The notes: a model not told the origin generated them from the letters alone. 17,075 bases of DNA from an uncultured Lachnospiraceae bacterium (GCA_910585655.1 CAJUFW010000062.1:1-17075); one strand, 5' to 3'. Positions 1 through 8,739 are shown, numbered from the stretch's first letter. Translations and numbers: made by a program.

Positions 1-45
1 CATTTGGCTGGTTCAAAGATAAATCCTCACCTTCTCTTTTTTTCT

Positions 46-74
46 ATTGTAACAGAAAAGCCAAAAAGCTTCAA
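46..74 (-). promoter_or_regulatory. Candidate promoter of a divergent gene leaving the left edge
   Basis: Read on the minus strand, TTGAAG (74-69) and TACAAT (51-46) are separated by 17 bases, and a TG one base before the -10 makes it an extended -10. About 13 bases further on is AAGGTGAGG (33-25), a good ribosome site. A TTG codon at 16-14 lies eight bases beyond it; an ATG at 3-1 is in another frame and rather far. The gene itself is outside the window, so its product is unknown. It may be a regulator or an unrelated neighbour. Confidence 0.45.
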
Positions 75-371
75 GATGTAGATAACTAGCTTTTTACATT
101 ATAATCAGAACCATTTGCAACGAATCCCATAATAATAAAAAAGGATGCTGTAATAATAGAGAAGTGATTCGAGAGAGCAGAAGGAAGAGAGATATCATAG
201 GGAAAAAATGGGAATCGTAAAAATGAAGGTTTGTAAGGAGTTAAATTCATTGAATAAAATAATGAGAATCTATATCAAAAAAATAGAGAAATTGTTGAAA
301 TTCACTATAAAAACCAATTTTATGGCTATACTATGTAATATTTTTTAACGTGTAATTGTACAAAAAGCCGA

Positions 372-399
372 TTGAATATTCGTAACTTTGTGCTATAAT
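372..399 (+). promoter_or_regulatory. Main promoter of the pilus cluster
   Basis: TTGAAT at 372-377 and a perfect TATAAT at 394-399 are separated by 16 bases. TG at 391-392 gives an extended -10 (TGCTATAAT). Initiation is expected near 406, giving a leader of about 59 bases before the adhesin start at 465. It is the best sigma-A-type promoter I can see ahead of the cluster. I see no obvious operator palindrome overlapping it. Confidence 0.7.
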
Positions 400-452
400 A
401 GACTTACATACTAAATAAGATCCTTTGTGAAAGGTATATTTTTTAAAGAACC

Positions 453-458
453 GGAGGT
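453..458 (+). promoter_or_regulatory. Ribosome binding site of the giant adhesin
   Basis: GGAGGT lies six bases before ATG 465. It fixes this start in preference to the in-frame ATG at 513, which would also give a signal peptide but has no comparable site. Confidence 0.8.
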
Positions 459-464
459 AATCTG

Positions 465-3400
465 ATGGAATCTTCTATCCTGAAAAGAGCGGAAGAATTT
501 ATACTAGAAAAGATGAAGCGTAAGCGTTGGCAGAAGATTGTAGCAGTTTTGGCTGCCTTCGTTATTCTGGTAACGGTTTGGATATTACTCAAGCCAGCGA
601 CCGCCACGACAAAGAAGACGTATTGTGAATTGGAAGAACACACTCATATAGAGGAATGTTATGAGCGTACTTTGATATGCGAAAAAGCGGGTACGGAGGA
701 TGACAGTACAGGTGGCAGTACGTCAGGTGGCTCGTCGGAGGACAGTGATTCGGAGGATTCTTCTTCGGATGAAGAATCAGGGGATTCCGATACAGAGAAT
801 TCGGATACCACGGAACCGGGGACTTCTACAGAAGGAAACGATACGACTGATGGTACCAATTCAGGCACTTCGACAGAAGGCGGCAATCAGTCTGGAACTA
901 CTAATCCAGAGGAAACAGGCGGAAGTACATCAGACAAGGATGGTGCTTCTACCGATACATCCGGTACACCGGAGGGCGGTGATACTTCTTCCGGCGGAAC
1001 AGAAAACAGTGGCGGCTCATCTGATACTTCGTCTCCGGCAGGAGGTTCTTCCGTAGGCGGAGACTCTTCTACAGGAGGAGAATCTTCTGGCGGTGGGGAT
1101 ACTTCTACTGGTGGCGATGTTTCTGGTGGAGCGTCGTCCGGTGGAGAGAGTGCGCCTGCGCCAAGCGTAGACGTAGCACCATCAGGGGATGTAGCGCCTG
1201 TAGATGGAGGAGTTTCTTCCTTATATAATATACCAGCTACAGACAGCAAACAGTTCGTGCAAGTTTCTTTGGCTCATTATCTTTCTGACGGAACACAGGG
1301 GACGGAAGCAGAGAGTGGAACAGTGGGCAATACCGGAGCAGGAGACGTTATGTCTGGAGACGGGCAGGTCGGAGGAGAGTTACCTGCTGGTATGGAAGAA
1401 GAGCATGTACATACAGACGATTGTTATGAGAAAAAGTTGACTTGTGAGTTAGAAGAGCATACGCACGAGGCAATCTGCTATATCGATCCGGCTTTGCCAC
1501 AGGAGGATAAAGATCGGATTCTTTATGCTGCCAGTTTGATTGACGCCCTGCCGGAGCATGAGGAAATTATGGAGATTTTGGCTGGGTATGAAGAGAGTGG
1601 AGATGAGGAAGGATATCAGAGTTATTTTCAGGAGATAGCAGAACAGGCACTCCGTGCCTATGCTTGTTTTGAGGACTTAGGTGTTTTGCAGCAATATATT
1701 AGGAATAAAGAAAAAGTATTGATGTTAAGTAATTTGTGGGAAACCATGACATTAGATATACCAGACGGAAAAAGTTTGACCGTAAAGGGGATTAATATAG
1801 CAAGTTGGAGTATGAACTCCACTGGAGTAATTTTGTTTGCTACCCAAATACCAAATGATACTAATTTTTCATTTTGGTATGCTTTTTATTTGACGCCAGA
1901 TGAGGATGAAAAAGTATATCAAATTACTCGAATTGACGGAATTGGAGCTGCTCAGGGGGGAAAAAAGCCACCTACAAATGGTCTTATTCTTCTGATTCAT
2001 GAAGAATCTCATAAAGAAGTTTGTAGTACAACTAAAGTTGGGGATTATGTAGAACTTGATTTTGACTATAGAAATTGTCTTGATGGAGTAAAAAATGAGG
2101 GGTATGGAACAGTCACCATCGGCTCCGATTACAAAGACCCAGAAGCAAAAGAAGTCCGGAATAACGAACTTCCGACAATTCCGGCAGCATCCACAGCAGA
2201 CCTGATCGAAATTAATTTATATGACTATACTTATGAGAGTGGAGATTTGCATATCAATAAGAAATATAATATGACTTTTAAGGAGAGTTATCCATATCCG
2301 GGCTTTAACAACCCTGCTAGAGGATCTTCTGATATGGGTACTAATCAAAACTTTGGTGATTTGATTGTATCAGATATAGATGTATCAGAGGCGAAGGTGA
2401 ACGACAAAGAAATAGCAAATGGAATAAATGAAAGATATTTAAACAATAGGGAACCTTATAAAGGGGCAGCAAGTAGCGGCAATCTTCCGATTAGCGTCCA
2501 ACTGGATGTTATGTCAAAAGAATTACAGGATGGCTACCCGGCGTTAATAGATGGAACCAGTCTGGCATATTTATTTGGCGGCGAAGAGGTTTCGTATGTA
2601 AAAAGACAGAACCAAGATGGTCTGGATGGTTTATTCCAATATAATGAGAAGACAGGATGGTATACGTTTAACAGTTGTGCGAACCATGCACAATTTAATG
2701 CGGAGGAGAATCGCTTTGACTTATATAATCAAGTTATTTCTTCTAATTTTGGAATATATCCATTTGGAAATTTCCTGCCGTTTAATGATATTCAGCAGGC
2801 GATGCAGGCATCTGCGATAAATAAGGATTACTACCAGAAAATGGTAAATGACACAGCGTATAAACTCCAAAATGAGACAGATGAAGGACATAAAAAAGAA
2901 TATAAGAGATTGAAAGATGGTTTAGAAGATTATATAAGGAAAATGGACGAGAAAAAAGGAGAAAATAATTGGACAGGGGCAGATGTTGTAAATGATGTTT
3001 TTGAAGGTTTGGCTTCTACATCATGGTCAGATATAGGAGGCTTTGAACCAGTTACAGATAACGATATAGACTACATCTACTCGATTGACTTTGACGACCC
3101 GACTAATTTTTACTTTGGAATGTCCATGGAACTGGATTTTATACAACCAAAGGATGGTATTGTAATTCCTCCTTCTGCTGAAGGAAACGGGAATGCGAGT
3201 AATATGGTATTCCGTTTTGTCGGTGATGATGATGTATGGGTGTATATAGACGGGAAACTGATTTTGGATTTATCAGGTATTCACCGTGATGTAGGAGGAG
3301 AAATAGATTTTGTAAATGGTGAGGTTTCTTATTATAAATTGGATCGGTCATATTATAAACCGGCTCAAAAAGAAGGTAATGTAGATTTAAACGTAGACCC

Positions 3401-5723
3401 TGTTAAGACCGTTAAATTTTCGGAGCTGTTTTCACCTGACCAGTTAAATGAAAAAGGAACCTTGAAAGACAACAGTACTCATAGCATGAACTTCTACTAC
3501 ATGGAGCGCGGTTCCGGTTCCGGTGTATGCCGAATGGAATTCAACTTCCCATTGCTGGAAAAAAACAGCTTTGCCGTTGGTAAAGAATTAAGTGTAAACA
3601 ATGTAGAAGTGGAAGATTTATTGGGGCATCCGGATTTTAAATTTCAGGTTTTGGAAGCGGAAAAACAACCAGATGGAACGATGGTAAAACCTGCTCCGGA
3701 TCAGGAAAAGTTTTTTATTACTGCAGGAATGGAATACAGCGTTTACAGAGAAGGAACCGTTTGTCAAAACAAGGAGGAAGGTCATGTACACACCGCAAAT
3801 TGTACTCTGGAAGTAACGATCGGTGAAGGAAAGAAGAAAACTTATGCAGATTCCGGTGAGACCCGATTGGTGGATGAGAATCATATTTTCAGGTTAAAAG
3901 CGGGAGAATATGCAATATTTTCAGGTATTTCCGTAGTAAATAATGGCTATTATGTCCGAGAATTATTGGAATCCGATCTTTTTGAGCAGTATGGAGAGAT
4001 TTCCGTAAGTGGAGAAGCGGCGACAGAACATAATAGTATAAGTATAGGCAAAGAAAGCTTTGAAGGTGTGGAAAGTGGCATTAAAAATATTTTGGAAGGT
4101 GATACCATATTCTACTTTGATAATAAAGTAGATGTGACGAAACTTTCAGAGCTTAGCATAACAAAGGAAGTAGATGGCTCCGAATACTCAAAGCAAAACG
4201 AGGAATTCCTTTTCAAAGTGAAACTGGGGGAGAACTGGCTGGAAGTAGGGACGCCTTATACAGTAAGCCGTGCAGTTTCCGGAGGCGGCGTAGAATTGTC
4301 GTCGGGATCTGCCATTAAATACCTGAACTGTGGCGAAGCTCATGAGCATGCGTCTTCCTGTTACATTGGTGTGATTTCTTTAAAACATGGCGAAACGGCT
4401 ACACTGGAGAAGATTTTAGCGGGTACAGAGTACTGGATTCAGGAGATAGAATCAGAAGGATATGCGGTGACGTATAAGATAGCGAGCCCAATTCCATCCG
4501 TAACCGACGAAAATAATAAATATATTCCGCGGATCGTAATTGTGGATGGCAAGCAAGATCATGTAGAAGGAATAACCAGTGTGAAGTATAAGCCTATTCA
4601 GATAATCGTGGTGAACAGAGAGTCTGGAGAGGTAAGCCCTCCTACGGAGATTCCTCTTACTATTAAAAAGGAACTGCGAAATTCTGATGGGAAAGAACAT
4701 ATCTATCGGTTTAAAGTGGAAAAAGTAGCAGATTTTGAAGGAACTCCTTTTGAAGAAGGAACAACTACAAATGATATCCTTTCAAACTGTTATGAGCTTG
4801 AGATTAAAATTCCTGCGGAGGGAGAAACAAACGGAGAGGCAATACTTCATTTAGAATATAGTTCAGATGATTTTCCGGATCTAAAAAAAGGGGAATCCAC
4901 ATTTCGCTATTTTAAAATTACAGAGAGTGTGCCGGAGGATTCCGAGGAAGCAAGTCCGGAAGCTGCTGCTACAACGATATTTGATAAAACTGTTTATGTA
5001 ATGGAACTGAAAATTACAAGAACAGACAGAAAGGAAATAAAAGTAGAATATTCTCGGATACATCAAGGAGATGGAGAAGGAAATTGGACAGTAGAGGAAT
5101 GTGACGGCGAATTCCCATTTACCTTTACCAATGAAATCCAAAGTGATTTGATAATTGGTAAATGGGTAAACGGCAATATAGCGGAAAATGAAGAATTTAC
5201 TTTTACCGTTACTTTATCTGGTTCAGCAATTACTACAGAAGAAATGAGTTTTCCTTACACAACGGGAAAAATAGAGAGTCTCCTGGAAACAGGCGCAGAA
5301 AATGACCATAGTTCCTCCATTACCTTTGCAAGTGGCATTGGGACAGTAACATTGAAATCCGGAGAATATTTCAAGCTTTATGGGCTTCCATATGGAATAT
5401 CGTGGAGAGTAGAAGAGCAGGAGCCGGAAAATGGGCAAAAGTATCATATTTCCTATTTGCTGAATTCTCATTTATGGGGAAAAACAGATGCTTTGTATGC
5501 TACTGAGAGAATAGAGGAATCTGTCGCCTCCGGAGCTTTACTGCTGCCAGAGGTTACAGGAGGGGCAATCGATAACGCAGTTACTTTTGTCAACACAACC
5601 TCTTATTCGCTACCGGAAACAGGTAGTTTCCACACGAAACTCTTATATACATTGGCAGGAGTCAGCCTTGTGCTGGTGGCATGTCTTTTGTATAGAAAAA
5701 AATTCAAAGAAAGGAGGATATAG
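465..5723 (+). CDS. Giant LPETG-anchored pilus adhesin with fibro-slime-like domain
   Basis: A 1752-residue surface protein, probably the tip or accessory adhesin of the pilus. Order seen: cytoplasmic N-terminus with a membrane segment at about 25-43 (long signal peptide, possible cut near PATA-TT); Cys/His motif C54-C72; Ser/Thr/Gly/Asp-rich linker about 77-252; Cys/His motifs H314-C338; a probable helical segment about 340-425; a large unassigned region; a fibro-slime-like domain about 866-1031 with VWVYIDGKLILDL and H940; four Cna-B/DUF5979-like repeats starting near 1036, 1230, 1397 and 1561. Candidate isopeptide lysines are K1040, K1234, K1402 and K1566. Glu residues in VREL, IQEIESEGY and RVEEQEPENG could complete such bonds. 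The C-terminus is a textbook sorting signal: LPETG at 1716-1720, hydrophobic segment, basic tail. It is the first gene behind the main promoter and directly precedes the backbone pilin, as in many pilus loci. Adhesin role and ligand are inferred. Confidence 0.85.
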   Translation: MESSILKRAEEFILEKMKRKRWQKIVAVLAAFVILVTVWILLKPATATTKKTYCELEEHTHIEECYERTLICEKAGTEDDSTGGSTSGGSSEDSDSEDSSSDEESGDSDTENSDTTEPGTSTEGNDTTDGTNSGTSTEGGNQSGTTNPEETGGSTSDKDGASTDTSGTPEGGDTSSGGTENSGGSSDTSSPAGGSSVGGDSSTGGESSGGGDTSTGGDVSGGASSGGESAPAPSVDVAPSGDVAPVDGGVSSLYNIPATDSKQFVQVSLAHYLSDGTQGTEAESGTVGNTGAGDVMSGDGQVGGELPAGMEEEHVHTDDCYEKKLTCELEEHTHEAICYIDPALPQEDKDRILYAASLIDALPEHEEIMEILAGYEESGDEEGYQSYFQEIAEQALRAYACFEDLGVLQQYIRNKEKVLMLSNLWETMTLDIPDGKSLTVKGINIASWSMNSTGVILFATQIPNDTNFSFWYAFYLTPDEDEKVYQITRIDGIGAAQGGKKPPTNGLILLIHEESHKEVCSTTKVGDYVELDFDYRNCLDGVKNEGYGTVTIGSDYKDPEAKEVRNNELPTIPAASTADLIEINLYDYTYESGDLHINKKYNMTFKESYPYPGFNNPARGSSDMGTNQNFGDLIVSDIDVSEAKVNDKEIANGINERYLNNREPYKGAASSGNLPISVQLDVMSKELQDGYPALIDGTSLAYLFGGEEVSYVKRQNQDGLDGLFQYNEKTGWYTFNSCANHAQFNAEENRFDLYNQVISSNFGIYPFGNFLPFNDIQQAMQASAINKDYYQKMVNDTAYKLQNETDEGHKKEYKRLKDGLEDYIRKMDEKKGENNWTGADVVNDVFEGLASTSWSDIGGFEPVTDNDIDYIYSIDFDDPTNFYFGMSMELDFIQPKDGIVIPPSAEGNGNASNMVFRFVGDDDVWVYIDGKLILDLSGIHRDVGGEIDFVNGEVSYYKLDRSYYKPAQKEGNVDLNVDPVKTVKFSELFSPDQLNEKGTLKDNSTHSMNFYYMERGSGSGVCRMEFNFPLLEKNSFAVGKELSVNNVEVEDLLGHPDFKFQVLEAEKQPDGTMVKPAPDQEKFFITAGMEYSVYREGTVCQNKEEGHVHTANCTLEVTIGEGKKKTYADSGETRLVDENHIFRLKAGEYAIFSGISVVNNGYYVRELLESDLFEQYGEISVSGEAATEHNSISIGKESFEGVESGIKNILEGDTIFYFDNKVDVTKLSELSITKEVDGSEYSKQNEEFLFKVKLGENWLEVGTPYTVSRAVSGGGVELSSGSAIKYLNCGEAHEHASSCYIGVISLKHGETATLEKILAGTEYWIQEIESEGYAVTYKIASPIPSVTDENNKYIPRIVIVDGKQDHVEGITSVKYKPIQIIVVNRESGEVSPPTEIPLTIKKELRNSDGKEHIYRFKVEKVADFEGTPFEEGTTTNDILSNCYELEIKIPAEGETNGEAILHLEYSSDDFPDLKKGESTFRYFKITESVPEDSEEASPEAAATTIFDKTVYVMELKITRTDRKEIKVEYSRIHQGDGEGNWTVEECDGEFPFTFTNEIQSDLIIGKWVNGNIAENEEFTFTVTLSGSAITTEEMSFPYTTGKIESLLETGAENDHSSSITFASGIGTVTLKSGEYFKLYGLPYGISWRVEEQEPENGQKYHISYLLNSHLWGKTDALYATERIEESVASGALLLPEVTGGAIDNAVTFVNTTSYSLPETGSFHTKLLYTLAGVSLVLVACLLYRKKFKERRI
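693..1220 (+). repeat. Low-complexity Ser/Thr/Gly coding repeat region
   Basis: This part of the adhesin gene encodes about 175 residues made almost only of S, T, G, D, E, N and P, with many SGG, TGG and GGDTS units. At DNA level it is an imperfect array of GGTGG- and TCTTCT-like units. Such segments are typical wall-spanning stalks and are prone to slippage, so length may vary between strains. It separates two blocks of Cys/His motif that in related proteins often lie in tandem. Confidence 0.75.
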
Positions 5724-5790
5724 ATTCCAGGAATTCGTAAGACTTCCGGGAATCGAAAAGATTCGCAAGAGTTTTTGATCCTTCTGGATC
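5723..5790 (+). promoter_or_regulatory. Two hairpins between adhesin and pilin genes
   Basis: The 117-base gap holds an imperfect inverted repeat (5723-5733 against 5744-5754, 10 of 11 pairs, loop TTCGTAAGAC) and a perfect short one (GATCC 5777-5781, loop TTCT, GGATC 5786-5790). A T5 run at 5772-5776 precedes the second rather than following it, so neither is a standard intrinsic terminator. They could stabilise the pilin message or act as a processing point that raises pilin over adhesin. This is inference. Confidence 0.4.
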
Positions 5791-5840
5791 TGAATGACAA
5801 ACAACGAAGCAAGAGCAATCAAGAAAGGGAGAGAGAAAGT

Positions 5841-7892
5841 ATGAAACAGCTAAAAAGAAAACTCAGCTTTTTGCTGATAGCAGTAATGGTACTGACCATG
5901 AATGTGCAGATCGTTCATGCGACAGAGCCAGGTAACAACCCTACTGAGGTAGAGGGTGAAAATCAAGATGGGAATGTAACGACTCCGGAAGACGATCAGA
6001 ATGACACCACTCCGCCGGAGACTGACGGTAGTACGGATTCAGAGGTAAAACCTGATAAGAGTGAGGTTTCTCCGTCAGAACGTTCTCATGAAATTACAAT
6101 TATTGGAAAGGGAGAAGGTCACACATATGAGGCGTATCAGGTATTTCAAGGTCGAGTAGATAAGGATGGCGATGGTGAAATATTATCTGATATTAAGTGG
6201 GGAAAAAGCATACCTTCTAACAATCCTGCCAGTATGTCAGCACTTCAAGCAGAATTGTGGGCTTATACAGCAAGTAATGGGGAGAAGACATTTGAGGGAG
6301 CAGAATCAGCAGAGGATATAGCAAAGGCTATGAATGGAGCTGCAGACGATGGCGAACTTGCAAATGCGTTTGCTGGAATTATTGCAAACTATTTACTTCC
6401 TGATCCCGTTGCTTCCTCTAATGGTTCTAAAAAGTTAGGAGAAGAAAATTTTGAGTATACTATTACAGTACCAGCAGATGGTTATTATTTTATTAAAGAT
6501 AAAGCAACAACCTTAGAGGGTACATCAGAAGCCTATACAAAGTATATTTTAGAAGTAATTGGAGATAGAGAGGTCATTGCAAAAGCAGATACGCCTAAAA
6601 TTGATAAGACGATTGTAGAAAAGAAGTTGACTTGTACACAGGATCATGACCATAGTGAGGAACTTGGATGCTATACAGACGAGTCGAAAGATCACAATAA
6701 TGTCAGCATAGGGGATAAGATCAAATTCCAGGTAACTTCTAATGTTCCTAAAATGGATGGATATCAGCATTATTATTTTGTTGTAACAGATACTATGAGT
6801 GAGGGATTGGATTTTAATGCTGAAGATTTGCAGATTGTAATTAGTGGAACGAGTGTAACGCTACCATTAAACGTGCTTCCAGATACAGATCCTACTACAA
6901 AAAATGCAGTTACTTTATCAACAGAGGCAGCCATAAATGCAAGTGGATCTGCTATTGGGACAAAAATTAAAATTATATTTAGAGATTTCATTCAATATAA
7001 GGAGTTTGCAGGTGCGAGTATTATCATTACTTATAGTGCTACTTTGAATGAGAAAGCAATAATAGGTGTGGAAGGAAATACAAATAAGGTTGATTTAACA
7101 TATTCAAATGATCCACAAACTCCGGGTGAGGGAGATGAGCCGAAGCCAGGGGATCCAGTTGGTAAAACACCAGAAGAGACGACATATACCTATGTAACCG
7201 GAATTAGATTGGAAAAGGTTGACACGGATAAAAAGCCATTGGAAGGTGCAAAGTTCGTACTAGAAGGTGAAAAGGCAAATATTGTTTTAGTAAAAAAAGA
7301 AGAATTTGTGCCAGATCCTACAGGAACGTACTATAAATTAAATAATAATACGTATACAGTTAGTGCGCCTGGTATTGATGGTGCAGATCCTGCTTCTTAT
7401 GCAGGAATTACTGTAAATTCAGATGGTAGTTTTACTAAAAATGATGATTTTACACCATATAAACTAGTAACAAACTTAGAAAAACAAGTTACAACAAGCA
7501 CAGTAAGTGCAGAAGCTATTGTTGGTGCTGATGGTATAGTGCGGTTTGATGGCTTGTCAGAAGGTACGTATACAATCACGGAGTTAGTAGCACCAGATGG
7601 ATATAACATTTTAAAAGAGCCTCTTATAGTAAAGATTAAGTGGGTGGAACCGACAGATCCATCTCAAGGATGTACCTGGACAGCGACTGTACAAGAGGGG
7701 GAAGAGGGCAGTCCAGAAACTTTGAATCCTGAAAAAGAGTATATTCCACTTGAGGTAATAAACAAAAAAGGAACCACCCTTCCATCCACCGGTGGTATGG
7801 GTACAACCATTTTCTACGCAGTCGGTAGTATCCTCGTACTTGGCGCAGCGATTATCCTGATTGCAAAGAAGCGTGCCAACGTCGAGAAATAA
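5841..7892 (+). CDS. LPSTG backbone (major) pilin, isopeptide type
   Basis: A 683-residue exported pilin. ATG 5841 is chosen because it begins a classical signal peptide (MKQLKRKLSFLLIAVMVLTM, likely cut VHA-TEPG) behind AAGGGAG; the reading frame is open upstream to TTG 5775, but that would bury the signal. Order: acidic Pro/Thr/Asp-rich segment to about 86; N-terminal pilin domain about 87-250; fimbrial isopeptide D2-like domain about 252-395 (VSIGDKIKFQVTSNVP, then VTDTMSEGLDF), carrying a Cys/His motif C265-C277; Pro-rich linker; C-terminal SpaA-like domain from about 454 with IRLEKVD (K459) and an E-box YTITELVAPDGY (E581), a likely Lys-Asn type isopeptide pair plus Glu. LPSTG is at 647-651 with hydrophobic segment and KKR tail. 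The shaft lysine joined by the sortase may lie near VIAKADTPK, but no canonical WxxxVxVYPK is seen. It lies directly before a class C sortase. Confidence 0.85.
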   Translation: MKQLKRKLSFLLIAVMVLTMNVQIVHATEPGNNPTEVEGENQDGNVTTPEDDQNDTTPPETDGSTDSEVKPDKSEVSPSERSHEITIIGKGEGHTYEAYQVFQGRVDKDGDGEILSDIKWGKSIPSNNPASMSALQAELWAYTASNGEKTFEGAESAEDIAKAMNGAADDGELANAFAGIIANYLLPDPVASSNGSKKLGEENFEYTITVPADGYYFIKDKATTLEGTSEAYTKYILEVIGDREVIAKADTPKIDKTIVEKKLTCTQDHDHSEELGCYTDESKDHNNVSIGDKIKFQVTSNVPKMDGYQHYYFVVTDTMSEGLDFNAEDLQIVISGTSVTLPLNVLPDTDPTTKNAVTLSTEAAINASGSAIGTKIKIIFRDFIQYKEFAGASIIITYSATLNEKAIIGVEGNTNKVDLTYSNDPQTPGEGDEPKPGDPVGKTPEETTYTYVTGIRLEKVDTDKKPLEGAKFVLEGEKANIVLVKKEEFVPDPTGTYYKLNNNTYTVSAPGIDGADPASYAGITVNSDGSFTKNDDFTPYKLVTNLEKQVTTSTVSAEAIVGADGIVRFDGLSEGTYTITELVAPDGYNILKEPLIVKIKWVEPTDPSQGCTWTATVQEGEEGSPETLNPEKEYIPLEVINKKGTTLPSTGGMGTTIFYAVGSILVLGAAIILIAKKRANVEK

Positions 7893-7926
7893 CAAATTAG
7901 AGAGGCAGGTATAAGGGAAACCCGGT

Positions 7927-8739
7927 ATGAAGAAACATTTATCCAATATAATCCTGGTATTAATCCTGCTTACAGGGGTTTCCCTGCTGCTCTATCCTAC
8001 TGTCAGTGATTACTGGAATTCTTTTCATCAGTCCAGAGCCATCGCCAGCTATACCGACGCGGTGGCTTCCATGGACGATGAAGAATATGAAAAAATGTGG
8101 GAACAGGCATCTTCTTACAATCTGGCGCTTTGGTATAAGCCGAACCGTTTTTCTCTTAGCGAGGAAGATTGGGCAGAATACGAGTCATTGCTCAATATTT
8201 CCGGTAACGGCATTATGGGCTATATTACCATTCCCTCTATTGATGTGAAACTGCCGATTTACCATGGAGTAGGAGAAGCCGTGTTACAGGTGGCAATAGG
8301 GCATTTAGAGATATCTTCCCTGCCGGTAGGAGGAGAAGGGACGCATTGCGTTCTCTCCGGGCATCGCGGCTTACCATCTGCTAAGTTGTTTACTAATTTA
8401 GATAAACTAAAAGAGGGAGATATTTTTACACTCCAGGTATTGGACGAAGTATTGACCTATGAAGTAGATCAGATTCGTATTGTATTGCCGGAGATTGCAA
8501 ATGAGCTGGATTTGATAGAGGGAGAGGACTATTGCACCCTAGTAACCTGTACCCCCTACGGAGTAAATACCCATCGGCTTTTGGTACGCGGTCATCGGAT
8601 TGAGAATCTAAGAGGCCCTCTGCGGGTAACGGCAGATGCGATTAAGCTGGATTCCAAGCTGGTAGCGCCAATCGTAGCAGCGCCGATTTTAATGATTTTG
8701 CTTCTTTGGCTGCTGATTCATTACCGTAAGCGGAAATAG
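7927..8739 (+). CDS. Class C sortase (pilin polymerase)
   Basis: A 270-residue membrane transpeptidase expected to cut LPxTG pilins between T and G and join them to a lysine of the next subunit. The N-terminal membrane segment is about 7-24 and the catalytic domain about 95-225. Catalytic residues are visible: H146 in LSGHRG, C208 in TLVTCTPYGVNTHRLLVRG, R217 in the same motif. A second membrane segment at about 246-265 with a basic tail is a class C hallmark. The segment before the core, where pilus sortases usually carry a DPF/DPW/DPY lid, instead reads LALWYKPNRFSLS, so a canonical lid is not seen. Start ATG 7927 follows AAGGG by nine bases. The gene begins 34 bases after the pilin with no terminator between, so co-transcription is likely. 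Confidence 0.9.
   Translation: MKKHLSNIILVLILLTGVSLLLYPTVSDYWNSFHQSRAIASYTDAVASMDDEEYEKMWEQASSYNLALWYKPNRFSLSEEDWAEYESLLNISGNGIMGYITIPSIDVKLPIYHGVGEAVLQVAIGHLEISSLPVGGEGTHCVLSGHRGLPSAKLFTNLDKLKEGDIFTLQVLDEVLTYEVDQIRIVLPEIANELDLIEGEDYCTLVTCTPYGVNTHRLLVRGHRIENLRGPLRVTADAIKLDSKLVAPIVAAPILMILLLWLLIHYRKRK

Larger units (their letters stand above)
1..464. other. AT-rich upstream regulatory region
   Basis: No gene of convincing length lies here. It holds a likely minus-strand promoter near the left edge, an A/T-rich hairpin (arms 63-70 and 88-95, AAAAAGCT against AGCTTTTT, 17-base loop), and the main plus-strand promoter at 372-399. A 46-codon reading frame at 208-348 is lysine- and isoleucine-rich with only a poor ribosome site, so I do not call it a gene. 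A second promoter-like pair (TTGAAA at 295-300, TATACT at 327-332) is spaced 26 bases apart, too far to be convincing. Confidence 0.6.

Noticed and set aside
208..348. 46-codon reading frame ahead of the main promoter
   Set aside because: It is Lys/Ile-rich as random AT-rich DNA would be, lacks a good ribosome site and resembles no family I know.
693..1220. Mobile element or tandem-repeat insertion in the adhesin
   Set aside because: No terminal repeats or transposase; the frame is kept and composition fits a wall-spanning stalk.
659..1249. Long minus-strand reading frames opposite the Ser/Thr/Gly region
   Set aside because: They are Ser/Pro/Val-rich mirror images of the low-complexity repeat, without ribosome sites.
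5724..5840. N-terminal extension of the pilin, open in frame right from the adhesin stop, with an AGGAGG at 5712-5717
   Set aside because: The AGGAGG is formed by the adhesin's Arg-Arg codons, no standard start follows it at useful spacing, and an extension would displace the signal peptide.
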